From: Bacillota bacterium
GTDB lineage: Bacteria; Bacillota; Dethiobacteria; Dethiobacterales; Dethiobacteraceae
NCBI GenBank assembly: GCA_012800215.1
Contig: JAAZJT010000091.1
Location: forward strand, 1 to 33,115
Length of the DNA stretch: 33,115 bases
Direction of reading: 5' to 3'
Made by a program: the position numbers and the translations under genes. How positions within the stretch are numbered: position 1 is the first letter of the stretch; each line of letters begins with the position of its first letter. This document shows, one piece after another, positions 1 through 6,831 of this stretch. The notes below the pieces were generated by a model. It saw only the letters and a list, made by a program, of their open reading frames with translations. It was not told the DNA's origin and did no database searches.

Positions 1-1
1 A

Positions 2-1006
2 AGTATTGATGCCGGCATACGTATTGGTGGACAATATAGCCGTGCCATGCCGCAAAAGGCTTTTAATATTTTTGCCCGCAATCAATATGGCTACAATGTA
101 ATGGAGTATCCCTTCTTCCCAGACAAAGATCTAACAACCTTCAAAGCAATTACTTTACGTCAATCCGGCCAGGATGGTTCCATGAGCAGAATTCGCGACT
201 GCCTAATGACCAGCCTGCTAAACGAAACTACTTTAGACTATCAGGCTTACCGGCCGGCAGTTGTTTATTTAAATGGCGAATATTGGGGTCATTACAATAT
301 CCGGGAAAGAATTAATGAATATTTTCTAGCTTATAATCACGGCATTAACCCACACCAAATCGATTTATTACAGGGCAACACCACAGTGCGGGCAGGCGAT
401 GCAAAGCATTATGTTGCCATGCGTGAATTTATCGCCACAAATGATATGAGTAAAACAGAAAATTACGCTTATATTCAAACGCAAATGGACATCCAAAACT
501 TTATGGATTATTGGATTGCCCAAATTTACTTTGCCAACACCGACAGCGCCAATATTCGCTTTTGGCGGGAAAGAAGCGAACATGGCAAGTGGCGTTGGAT
601 TGTCTATGATACAGATTGGGGTTTTTTTAATGTTGACCATAACACCCTAGCTTACGTTACTAATCCGGCCGGTACAGGGGTAGGACGTCATCTCTCTACC
701 GTTCTGCTGGTAAATTTATTAAAAAATCAGGAATTTAAGGCTGAGTTTATCAATAGGCTCGCCTACCATTTAAATAATACTTTCGCAAAGGATCGTGTCA
801 TTAACCGTATTAATGAGCTGGCAGCCGCCATTGAAAGTGAAATGCCTGATCACCTTAAGCGCTGGGGCGGCTCCATGAGCGCATGGCATTCTCAAGTACA
901 AAAACTGCGGGACTTTGCAGAAAAAAGGCCGGCTATAGTTGTTAAGCATATCCAACAGAAATTTAATTTAACTAATGCACAAATGCAAATTTTTAACGAT
1001 TGGTAA
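2..1006 (+). CDS. CotH kinase family protein, 5' end outside window
   Basis: The frame is open to the left edge, so the ATG at 47 in the ORF track is internal and the gene starts before the window. About 334 residues are visible. Family hallmarks are a G-I-R-I-G-G…SRAMPQKAFN stretch at the left edge, then GHYNIRERINEYFL, then RWIVYDTDWGFF, whose DxD pair is the likely metal-binding site. CotH proteins are atypical protein kinases; in Bacillus, CotH phosphorylates spore coat proteins, but many homologues sit in non-spore contexts. The stop is followed 31 bases later by a DUF4956 gene and then a VTC-domain gene, an arrangement I know from other bacteria, so these three probably form one operon. 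The substrate is unknown. The family call is firm; a spore-coat role is not implied by the context. Confidence 0.88.
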   Translation, partial: SIDAGIRIGGQYSRAMPQKAFNIFARNQYGYNVMEYPFFPDKDLTTFKAITLRQSGQDGSMSRIRDCLMTSLLNETTLDYQAYRPAVVYLNGEYWGHYNIRERINEYFLAYNHGINPHQIDLLQGNTTVRAGDAKHYVAMREFIATNDMSKTENYAYIQTQMDIQNFMDYWIAQIYFANTDSANIRFWRERSEHGKWRWIVYDTDWGFFNVDHNTLAYVTNPAGTGVGRHLSTVLLVNLLKNQEFKAEFINRLAYHLNNTFAKDRVINRINELAAAIESEMPDHLKRWGGSMSAWHSQVQKLRDFAEKRPAIVVKHIQQKFNLTNAQMQIFNDW

Positions 1007-1037
1007 GCCTTAAGGCCAAAGAAAGGAGCAAATACTT

Positions 1038-1718
1038 ATGTGGCGTGAGTTTATAGAACTGTTACTAATATCAGGAGATACTGCACTAAACCTCTTTGTC
1101 TCACTTACTCTATCTGTACTGATCAGTCTAGGCATTGCTTTACTTTACCGCAACACGCACCGCGGCTTAAATTATGAACACTCATTTTTAAATACTTTAG
1201 TACTTTTGGCTCCCATTGTTACTTTGGTTATGTTATACATTCGCGGTGATCTTGTCTTATCACTGGGCCTGGTAGGGTCCCTCTCTATTATACGTTTTCG
1301 CACACCAATTAAAGATACGCGTGACATGATTTACATCTTCTGGGCCATCGCTGTGGGGTTAGGCTGTGGCACCAACAACTGGACCTTGGTTATTATTTCC
1401 TCACTTTTTTTGGCCATTGTAGTCTCTTTGCTCTATATCTACGAATATGTCAGACCGCGCCACGCCGACTTTGTACTGGTTATTTCAGGCGATTCTTATT
1501 TCTTACCAACGGAAGCAGCTAATATCATTAAGAAATACACTCTCATGGCCCGAGTTCGTTCCCATGAGATTCAAGAAAATAACTGGGAAGTAATTTTTGA
1601 ACTGCGTTTCTCACACACTCAGGAAAAAGAATCAGCTGAATTAATAAAAGAAATAAAAGCGCTGGACGGGGTAGTGAAAGTATCTTTACTAGCGCCACAA
1701 TTAGCCTTACCCATTTAA
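1038..1718 (+). CDS. DUF4956 family membrane protein
   Basis: This 226-residue protein has about four hydrophobic segments in its first 140 residues, at roughly 12-36, 50-68, 73-86 and 103-135. A soluble domain of about 85 residues follows, probably cytoplasmic. Between the membrane segments lies the conserved motif SLSIIRFRTPIKDTRDMIYI, which is typical of DUF4956. An AAAGGAG ribosome binding site precedes the ATG with good spacing. It lies between a CotH-type kinase and a VTC-domain protein with short gaps (31 and 11 bases), so the three are almost certainly co-transcribed. Biochemical function is unknown. The context suggests a membrane component of a phosphate- or polyphosphate-related or envelope-modifying complex, which is inference only. 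Confidence 0.85.
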   Translation: MWREFIELLLISGDTALNLFVSLTLSVLISLGIALLYRNTHRGLNYEHSFLNTLVLLAPIVTLVMLYIRGDLVLSLGLVGSLSIIRFRTPIKDTRDMIYIFWAIAVGLGCGTNNWTLVIISSLFLAIVVSLLYIYEYVRPRHADFVLVISGDSYFLPTEAANIIKKYTLMARVRSHEIQENNWEVIFELRFSHTQEKESAELIKEIKALDGVVKVSLLAPQLALPI

Positions 1719-1729
1719 GAGGTGAAAAC

Positions 1730-2473
1730 ATGCTGCAGCTTCCAAAAAAAGAAGTATGGAAAACTTGGCGCTTTGAATTAAAATACCGACTGACACCTGG
1801 GCAATACCACCAAATTCGGCACGCCCTTGTTCCCTTTATGAAACCAGATGCTTATACCGCCGGTAAAGGCTCTTACTTGGTGCGCAGCCTCTACTTTGAC
1901 ACATATGATTACCAGGCTTACCATGAAAAAATTAATGGCGATTATGGACGCATTAAAATCCGTGCCCGTGCCTATACTGATTCCCCGGACGGCAATCCGC
2001 CTATACGCGTTGAACTAAAAACGCGCTGGGGCTCAGCCATGGAAAAATACAGCAGTTTTGTCCCTTTATCTGCCTTCAATGAATTCCTAACTACACATCA
2101 CTGGCCGCATAATTATGGTGAAAACCAAGCACTGGCTGAATTTGCCCGGCTTTTTCACCTCCGCATGCTGCGCCCTCAGCTTTTAGTTCAGTATCAGCGT
2201 GAAGGTTTAACAGCCCGAGATGGTGCAAGTCTCCGCATTACTTTTGACCACCAGGTCTGCAGCGCCAGCGCAGACTCTCTTTTCCCAGAGCCACTAATTT
2301 TCAGAAAGCAAAAGCCGCATGAAACAATCCTGGAAATTAAATGTCAAAATGATCATCCCCGCTGGCTGGCTAAATTAGTAAAACAGCACGGCCTAAAATT
2401 ACAAGCTAACAGCAAGTATGCCCGTGGCATTGAAATCGCCCGCCCCGATGCCGTTACCCCTATGTGGAGTTAG
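1730..2473 (+). CDS. VTC domain (polyphosphate polymerase-like) protein
   Basis: This 247-residue soluble protein matches the VTC/CYTH-like tunnel fold. It has an N-terminal RFELKYRL basic strand, RSLYFDTYDYQAYHEKINGD, a basic KIRARAY strand, VELKTR, and a C-terminal ILEIKC strand. The alternating acidic and basic residues are those that line the triphosphate tunnel in yeast Vtc4, which makes polyphosphate from ATP. Bacterial stand-alone VTC proteins lack the SPX and membrane parts of the yeast complex, as here; the preceding DUF4956 gene could supply the membrane component. GAGGTG precedes the ATG by 5 bases and the gene is the last of its operon, with a strong hairpin terminator about 100 bases on. 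Polymerase activity is an inference from the family. Confidence 0.82.
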   Translation: MLQLPKKEVWKTWRFELKYRLTPGQYHQIRHALVPFMKPDAYTAGKGSYLVRSLYFDTYDYQAYHEKINGDYGRIKIRARAYTDSPDGNPPIRVELKTRWGSAMEKYSSFVPLSAFNEFLTTHHWPHNYGENQALAEFARLFHLRMLRPQLLVQYQREGLTARDGASLRITFDHQVCSASADSLFPEPLIFRKQKPHETILEIKCQNDHPRWLAKLVKQHGLKLQANSKYARGIEIARPDAVTPMWS

Positions 2474-2570
2474 CATCTTATTAGCATTTGCGACGTGTAT
2501 CAATCCTTAAAGACACCAGAGCGAAGGCAAAAGAATCTTTTCGGAAAATATGTAACCTTAACGGATTAAA

Positions 2571-2615
2571 AAATAAAGGGTTTTCGACATCAGCCGAAAA
2601 ACCTTTATTTTTTTA
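2571..2615. terminator. Bidirectional intrinsic terminator after the VTC operon
   Basis: AATAAAGGGTTTTCG pairs with CGAAAAACCTTTATT (15 bp with one G-U pair) around an 8-base loop. A run of T follows on each strand. It ends the plus-strand CotH operon and could also back up termination of the convergent flavoenzyme gene. Confidence 0.85.
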
Positions 2616-2620
2616 GTAAA

Positions 2621-2657
2621 GATGCTACTGGCTTGTATCACCAGTAGCATCGTTTTT
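2621..2657. terminator. Second terminator hairpin between convergent genes
   Basis: A perfect 11-bp stem, GATGCTACTGG/CCAGTAGCATC, has a 9-base loop and a GTTTTT tail on the plus strand. On the minus strand the tail is weaker (TTTACTAAAA). It lies 22 bases past the stop of the convergent flavoenzyme gene, so it probably serves both directions. Confidence 0.75.
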
Positions 2658-2678
2658 GCTAGATATTAAGGTACTCGT

Positions 2679-4616
2679 TTAAATTTTTAGACCTAGTCGG
2701 TAGGCAGTGTGGAAAGCATCCATAATTTTCCCTGGTTTAACAGCGTCGCCGATTAGATATGTTTCCTTGCCATTTTCCAGAAGTGTATGATACAAGTCTT
2801 GTTCGGATTTAAAACCTAAAGCTAGTATCACAGTATCAGCCACTAATTTTGCTCTGCCGTCTTTACTTTCAACGATTACACCGTCATCTACTATTTCAAG
2901 TAAGCTAGTTGATGTTAAAATATCCATATCTGTTTTCGCGATACGCTCACTATAAGCAAGTAAATCTGTTACAGCAACATCGTTCATAATCTGCGGCAGC
3001 ATTTCAACAAGGGTTACTTTGTGACCATTTTCTGCAAGGTGCAAGGCTGTTTCTGAGCCTACTAGCCCTCCGCCTACTACAACAACGTTTTTACCCGGCT
3101 TGGTATCTCCATTGAGGATCTCCAGAGCATCAGTGGCAATTTTCTTATCTCTCCCCGGAATGTTAGGAGTAGCGGGTTTACTACCTGTAGCACAGATAAC
3201 TGCGTCAAAGTCTGCCAGGTCTGCTGCCGTTGCCATTTTATTAATTACCGGAATATCAAGTTTTTCAAGTGCGGTAATCTGATATTTTATTAAAGAGCGA
3301 ATGTCAGCCTTGAATTCCGGTACCGCTGCTTCGTTTAACAAACCACCTTTAGTATCCCTAGCCTCAAAAACTGTGACATCATGACCACGAAGTTTGCAAA
3401 CTCGTGCAGCTTCCATGCCAGCAGGGCCGGCTCCCACCACAGCAATCTTCTTTTTCTGGGCAGTTTGCGTTATTTTTAGTTCACCTTCACGGCTAATGAC
3501 TGGGTTAATAGCACACGTGACTGCTTTATATTTGAAGAAGTTACGCTCCAAACAACCTTCATTACAGCGAATGCAGGGACGTATATCTTCAGAGCGGTCT
3601 TCACTGGCTTTCTTAGGCCATTCGGGATCTGCCCAAAGCGGTCTGCCTAAGCCGATAAAATCAGCTTTTTTGGAGGCAAGGATCTCTTCTGCATATTCCG
3701 GCAGCGTAATTGAGCCGGAAGCAATCACTGGTACATTGACTTCCTTTTTAATTGCTTCAGCCGCCCAGGTGTTGTGGCAAATGTCGACCGACATCGGTGA
3801 AACCTGGTGAATCATCGTATGGTGGTCACCACCAGAGATGTGGAAAGCATCAATTCCTTCGTTTTCAAGTGCTTTGCATAGTGCAATTGTCTCTTCAATT
3901 CCAAAGCCGTCCGGTTCATAGTCAGTGCCGCTTAAACGAATAGTCACGGGAAAATCTGGCCCTACTTTTTTTCTCACATCGCGATAAACTTCCAGATAGA
4001 TGCGCATGCGGTTTTCCAGGCTGCCACCATACAAATCATTGCGGTGGTTGGTCGTCGGTGAAAAGAAGTTTGTCAGCAGATAACCATGAGCCCCATGAAT
4101 TTCAACCAGCTCAAACCCAGCTGTTTTGGCGCGTAAGGCCGCATCACCAAAAGCATGTACTATATCTTGTATTTCCTCAATGGTCAGTACATGAGGCACT
4201 GCCTGTACTCCGTACTGATTCCATAAGTTAGGCCAGGGAATTGCTGAAGGGGCACAAATTGGTTGTGTTCCTAAAAATTTTTGTCTGCCACAGTGTTCAA
4301 TTTGAATTGCGGGTATTGCACCCTGTTCTTTGATATTTTCTGCCAACCAAGCCAGACCTGGGATATGTTCGTTATTGGAGATACCTAAATGACAGTGTGC
4401 TGACTTTGCCCCAATATCATCAACATAGGCATACTCAACAATAATCATACCAGCACCACCTGCTGCCTGGTCACGGTAGTAACGAACAAGGCGTTCTGTT
4501 ACCGAACCATCAATGTTGCTCATGCCAGAGGACTGGGGAGCCTTCATTACCCGGTTTTTCAGAGTTAAGTTACCAATCTTTCCTGGCGAAAATAGAGTTG
4601 GAAATTTTTTTGACAT
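2679..4616 (-). CDS. Old Yellow Enzyme-type NADH:flavin oxidoreductase (enoate / 2,4-dienoyl-CoA reductase family)
   Basis: This 645-residue enzyme has the full three-part architecture of the family. An FMN-binding TIM barrel covers residues 1-340. A [4Fe-4S] motif C348-x2-C351-x3-C355-x12-C368 follows, and then FAD/NAD(P)H domains with GAGPAG near 395 and GGGLVG near 515. Family members reduce activated C=C bonds using NAD(P)H. The candidate proton donor is Tyr179 in HGAHGY, equivalent to the catalytic Tyr of E. coli FadH, with His265/266 in GGDHHTM matching its catalytic His. ATG start with AAGGGG about 7 bases upstream. It is transcribed divergently from a Crp/Fnr-type regulator that probably controls it. 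The real substrate (enoates, dienoyl-CoA, aromatic or steroid-like enones) cannot be read from sequence. Confidence 0.9.
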   Translation of the reverse strand: MSKKFPTLFSPGKIGNLTLKNRVMKAPQSSGMSNIDGSVTERLVRYYRDQAAGGAGMIIVEYAYVDDIGAKSAHCHLGISNNEHIPGLAWLAENIKEQGAIPAIQIEHCGRQKFLGTQPICAPSAIPWPNLWNQYGVQAVPHVLTIEEIQDIVHAFGDAALRAKTAGFELVEIHGAHGYLLTNFFSPTTNHRNDLYGGSLENRMRIYLEVYRDVRKKVGPDFPVTIRLSGTDYEPDGFGIEETIALCKALENEGIDAFHISGGDHHTMIHQVSPMSVDICHNTWAAEAIKKEVNVPVIASGSITLPEYAEEILASKKADFIGLGRPLWADPEWPKKASEDRSEDIRPCIRCNEGCLERNFFKYKAVTCAINPVISREGELKITQTAQKKKIAVVGAGPAGMEAARVCKLRGHDVTVFEARDTKGGLLNEAAVPEFKADIRSLIKYQITALEKLDIPVINKMATAADLADFDAVICATGSKPATPNIPGRDKKIATDALEILNGDTKPGKNVVVVGGGLVGSETALHLAENGHKVTLVEMLPQIMNDVAVTDLLAYSERIAKTDMDILTSTSLLEIVDDGVIVESKDGRAKLVADTVILALGFKSEQDLYHTLLENGKETYLIGDAVKPGKIMDAFHTAYRLGLKI

Positions 4617-4647
4617 AACTTATTCCCCTTTCTTTTTTTTCACTTTA

Positions 4648-4689
4648 ATTATATATGTCTTGATTTAGTCATAAGAATATCGTACGATA
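4648..4689 (-). promoter_or_regulatory. Predicted activator-dependent promoter of the flavoenzyme gene
   Basis: On the minus strand a perfect TATAAT -10 box occupies 4653-4648, giving a predicted transcription start near 4641. No good -35 hexamer lies at the right distance (TCTTAT). Instead the palindrome TATCGTACGATA (4678-4689) is centred about 42 bases upstream of the predicted start. That is the classical position for a class II Crp/Fnr activator. The positions are read directly; activation is inferred. Confidence 0.5.
4660..4689 (+). promoter_or_regulatory. Predicted promoter of the Crp/Fnr gene overlapping a 12-bp palindrome
   Basis: TTGATT (4660-4665) and TACGAT (4683-4688) are 17 bases apart. 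The -10 box lies inside the perfect palindrome TATCGTACGATA (4678-4689), which can be read as two half-sites around a 4-base centre as in Fnr-type operators. Binding there would block this promoter, suggesting autorepression. Confidence 0.5.
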
Positions 4690-4724
4690 CAGATATGTGA
4701 AATATTTAACAAAAGGTGGTTGAC

Positions 4725-5420
4725 ATGACACTTGCCAAAAATACCTTCACAAATAATTCACAAGCTACATCCATCAACTTTGTCCTAGAAAATAATCTTG
4801 CAGCCTATCGCACGTTAATTCTGGAGAATTGCCAGAATCCCGTTATCTACCCTGCAGGTACATGCCTTAGCAGAGCAGGCGAACCTATCAAAAGCATGTA
4901 TTTCTTACTGAAAGGCATGGTAAAAGTATACACCATCAATAATAACGGCTATATCAGAATTCTTGGTTATCATAAAGAAAACACCATTTTTGCGATGGAC
5001 GGTCTGCAGCAACAGAATGCCTGTGTAACAACAGAGGCTGTTACTGATATTAAAGTCATTCCAATATCTTTGGCGGAGATACAACATCTTTCGCTCAAAA
5101 ACCGTGGCTTTTTTACTGACCTTTTGGTCTTCTACGGCGATGTGTTAAGACTGATGTGCCTCGATGCTGAATCGCAAAGTGTAGACAATGTCCTGACGAG
5201 ACCGGCAAATTTTATCTGCGTATATATGCAATGTGATTACTATCAACATCTAGGCTATATCCCCCTATCGCAGGATAATCTGGCCTCTGCCATCAATGCC
5301 TCTCGCATCCAAGTGGCACGGGCCTGTGCAGAATTAAAAAAAGCAGGTTTGATTAGTGTGGGTCGGTGTAAATTGACCGTCAACGATGAAAAGGGAATTC
5401 GCGAAATAAGTAGCTTTTAA
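4725..5420 (+). CDS. Crp/Fnr family transcriptional regulator
   Basis: This 231-residue protein has an N-terminal cyclic-nucleotide-binding-like beta-barrel (about residues 25-125, including YPAGTCLSRAGEPIKSMYFL and LLKGMVKVY). A long dimerisation helix follows, then a C-terminal winged helix-turn-helix with recognition helix region NASRIQVARACAELKKAGLI. No N-terminal cysteine cluster like that of oxygen-sensing Fnr is visible, so it more likely senses a small molecule; CprK, which activates reductive dehalogenase genes, is a known analogue. The ORF track begins at GTG 4716, but that overlaps the AAGGTGG ribosome binding site. ATG 4725, five bases beyond it, is preferred. It is divergent from the flavoenzyme gene and is its likely regulator. 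Confidence 0.88.
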   Translation: MTLAKNTFTNNSQATSINFVLENNLAAYRTLILENCQNPVIYPAGTCLSRAGEPIKSMYFLLKGMVKVYTINNNGYIRILGYHKENTIFAMDGLQQQNACVTTEAVTDIKVIPISLAEIQHLSLKNRGFFTDLLVFYGDVLRLMCLDAESQSVDNVLTRPANFICVYMQCDYYQHLGYIPLSQDNLASAINASRIQVARACAELKKAGLISVGRCKLTVNDEKGIREISSF

Positions 5421-5696
5421 CTGTAAAGTATTATTATTTATTAGTCAATGATCGGGTAGGAGGATCTATAAATATAAGCTATTACAGAAACCATTTAACT
5501 CAAACAATTACTGAATAATGTATCCATTTCGGCAGATAATTGTAATTTCCCCGTATGAGGTATATGTCAGCGAACAAGATAGCAATGCTAAAGTTTCACC
5601 ATAAATACCTTAAGCATTTAGCTAGACACATAAAGGTCATTCAAAGTGATGTCCCCAAACTGTCCCCATTTATCATTTAGGCAATTTATATGAGAA
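5421..5696. other. Intergenic region without a recognisable gene
   Basis: No ORF with a ribosome binding site was found here. On the minus strand at about 5650-5677 there are two near-repeats, GGGGACAGTTTGGGGACA. Such a motif often encodes the C-terminal tail of tyrosine integrases beside tRNA genes. Only a few codons in that style (ending GHHFE) are open, so at most this is debris. The rest shows no structure that I can interpret. Confidence 0.4.
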
Positions 5697-5728
5697 ATAA
5701 AAAAGCACCGTAGAAGCCTACGGTGCTT
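5697..5728 (-). terminator. Terminator of the tRNA-Arg gene
   Basis: A perfect 11-bp stem, AAGCACCGTAG/CTACGGTGCTT, has a 4-base loop. On the minus strand it is followed by a run of six T. It lies 11 bases past the CCA end of the tRNA. Confidence 0.85.
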
Positions 5729-5738
5729 GACTTTTTTA

Positions 5739-5814
5739 TGGTGCGCCTGGCAGGAATCGAACCTGCGGCACACGGATTAGGAATCCGTTGCTCTATCCCC
5801 TGAGCTACAGGCGC
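5739..5814 (-). tRNA. tRNA-Arg, anticodon CCU
   Basis: The minus strand folds into a standard cloverleaf of 73 bases plus an encoded CCA. The acceptor stem is GCGCCTG/CAGGCGC. The D arm contains TAGCTCAGGGGATAGAGCA. The anticodon stem is ACGGA/TCCGT with loop TTCCTAA, so the anticodon is CCT (plus-strand 5779-5781). The T arm contains GGTTCGATTCC. It reads AGG codons. It has its own promoter immediately upstream and a terminator immediately downstream, so it is a single-gene unit. tRNA-Arg(CCU) genes are frequent integration sites of mobile elements. Confidence 0.97.
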
Positions 5815-5825
5815 ATTGCTAGTTT

Positions 5826-5854
5826 ATTATAACTGAATTTAACGCTCAAATCAA
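5826..5854 (-). promoter_or_regulatory. Promoter of the tRNA-Arg gene
   Basis: On the minus strand TTGATT (5854-5849) and a perfect TATAAT (5831-5826) are separated by 17 bases. The predicted start, about 5819, lies just ahead of the tRNA 5' end at 5814. Confidence 0.8.
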
Positions 5855-5872
5855 GCAGTCACAACCAACTAG

Positions 5873-5908
5873 TAGTGTCCAACAAAAAAATCTGCAGGAT
5901 GGACACTA
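5873..5908. repeat. Inverted repeat TAGTGTCCA…TGGACACTA
   Basis: Perfect 9-bp arms (5873-5881 and 5900-5908) flank an 18-base A-rich spacer. There is no T run in the right place for a terminator. It could be an operator or the joined ends of a vanished insertion sequence. The identity is unknown. Confidence 0.5.
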
Positions 5909-5942
5909 AACCTTAAAAAAATGCAAGATAAGACTGCCTCAT

Positions 5943-6578
5943 CTAAAGGGAATTGGTACTATCTATATGGTCACCTTTTTTGGCCCAGCCAATCAACAAA
6001 TATACTAATGGTGTACCACCTATGGCCTCTAAAGCTACCTTGAAAAGATACTGTCCTAACATAATTTGAAGAAGAACATTTATCGGTACTGTACCTGCAA
6101 AAGCTATACTAATAAAGATAACAGTATCGAATAATTGCCCAATAATTGAAGATCCAATTGTTCTGAGAAATAATAATTTGGTACCTGTTATATCTTTTAT
6201 TCTTTCTAAAGCTAGACTATTTGTTAATTCACCAAATAAATATGCGACCAAACTGCCAAGAACAATTCTTGGTACCGGTGCAAATATAGACAGATAAGCT
6301 TCTTGAAGTGGCCATGACGGTGCGGGAGGAAGGATTTGGCCAATATATATCATTAGTGTTAGGAATACATTAGCAGCAAAGCCAGCTATAATAACTTTTT
6401 TTGCATATTTGAATCCCCAAACTTCTGTAAGTATATCTCCATTCATAAAGCAAAAAGGATATATAATTACCGCCGCGGGAAGAATAAAAGGCCCCAATAC
6501 AATCAGTTTAGTTGCCAATATATTACTTGTAAGTAATGTCACTATAAAAGAAATAGCAATAATTTCTCGTTTATTCAA
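5943..6578 (-). CDS. Queuosine precursor transporter (YhhQ/DUF165 family)
   Basis: This 211-residue integral membrane protein has about six hydrophobic segments. YhhQ-family motifs are NILATKL near the N-terminus, DILTEVWG, and GSSIIGQLFDTVIF. In E. coli, YhhQ imports queuosine precursors (preQ0 and preQ1); related proteins in other bacteria carry queuine. The start is TTG at 6578 with AGGGGTGA six bases upstream; no upstream ATG fits. A near-consensus promoter and a palindrome precede it. queF, which makes preQ1, lies about 2.2 kb away under a preQ1 riboswitch, so this strain seems able both to make and to import precursor. I saw no riboswitch in this gene's own leader. Confidence 0.88.
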   Translation of the reverse strand: MNKREIIAISFIVTLLTSNILATKLIVLGPFILPAAVIIYPFCFMNGDILTEVWGFKYAKKVIIAGFAANVFLTLMIYIGQILPPAPSWPLQEAYLSIFAPVPRIVLGSLVAYLFGELTNSLALERIKDITGTKLLFLRTIGSSIIGQLFDTVIFISIAFAGTVPINVLLQIMLGQYLFKVALEAIGGTPLVYLLIGWAKKGDHIDSTNSL

Positions 6579-6610
6579 TTAAATCACCCCTACATATAAC
6601 AGCTGGTTAA

Positions 6611-6639
6611 ATGATATAGTCACTTGACAATGATGTCAA
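6611..6639 (-). promoter_or_regulatory. Promoter and candidate operator of the yhhQ-type gene
   Basis: On the minus strand a perfect TTGACA (6639-6634) and TATCAT (6616-6611) are 17 bases apart. The -35 box is one arm of a perfect inverted repeat, TTGACA-ATGA-TGTCAA (6624-6639), that extends into the spacer. A repressor bound there would cover the -35 region. No regulator gene is adjacent. Confidence 0.7.
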
Positions 6640-6740
6640 CATTTTGCTGCAGTGGATTTTTAACTTGTTAAATGTCGGTGTGTAAAGGTAAAGGATTACT
6701 ATAAAGCGCGAAATTTTAATTGTGTTGAATTTAATGTGAC

Positions 6741-6780
6741 AGAAAAGCTGCCCTGGAGACGATTAACAAGTCAGGGCAGC
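6741..6780 (-). terminator. Terminator of the serpin gene
   Basis: A 9-bp stem, GCTGCCCTG/CAGGGCAGC, has a 16-base loop and is followed on the minus strand by TTTTCTGT. It lies about 50 bases past the serpin stop. Confidence 0.7.
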
Positions 6781-6831
6781 AAGGAGTTCCTGTCATTGAT
6801 TTAGAGGGCCTGCGTTAGTATGGCTCTTTTC

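Noticed and set aside
3394-3810. 138-aa plus-strand ORF
   Set aside because: It lies wholly inside the flavoenzyme gene on the opposite strand, has no ribosome binding site and no family features; a shadow frame.
6579-6640. preQ1 riboswitch before the yhhQ-type gene
   Set aside because: I looked for the stem, loop and A-rich tail seen at queF and found none in this short leader.
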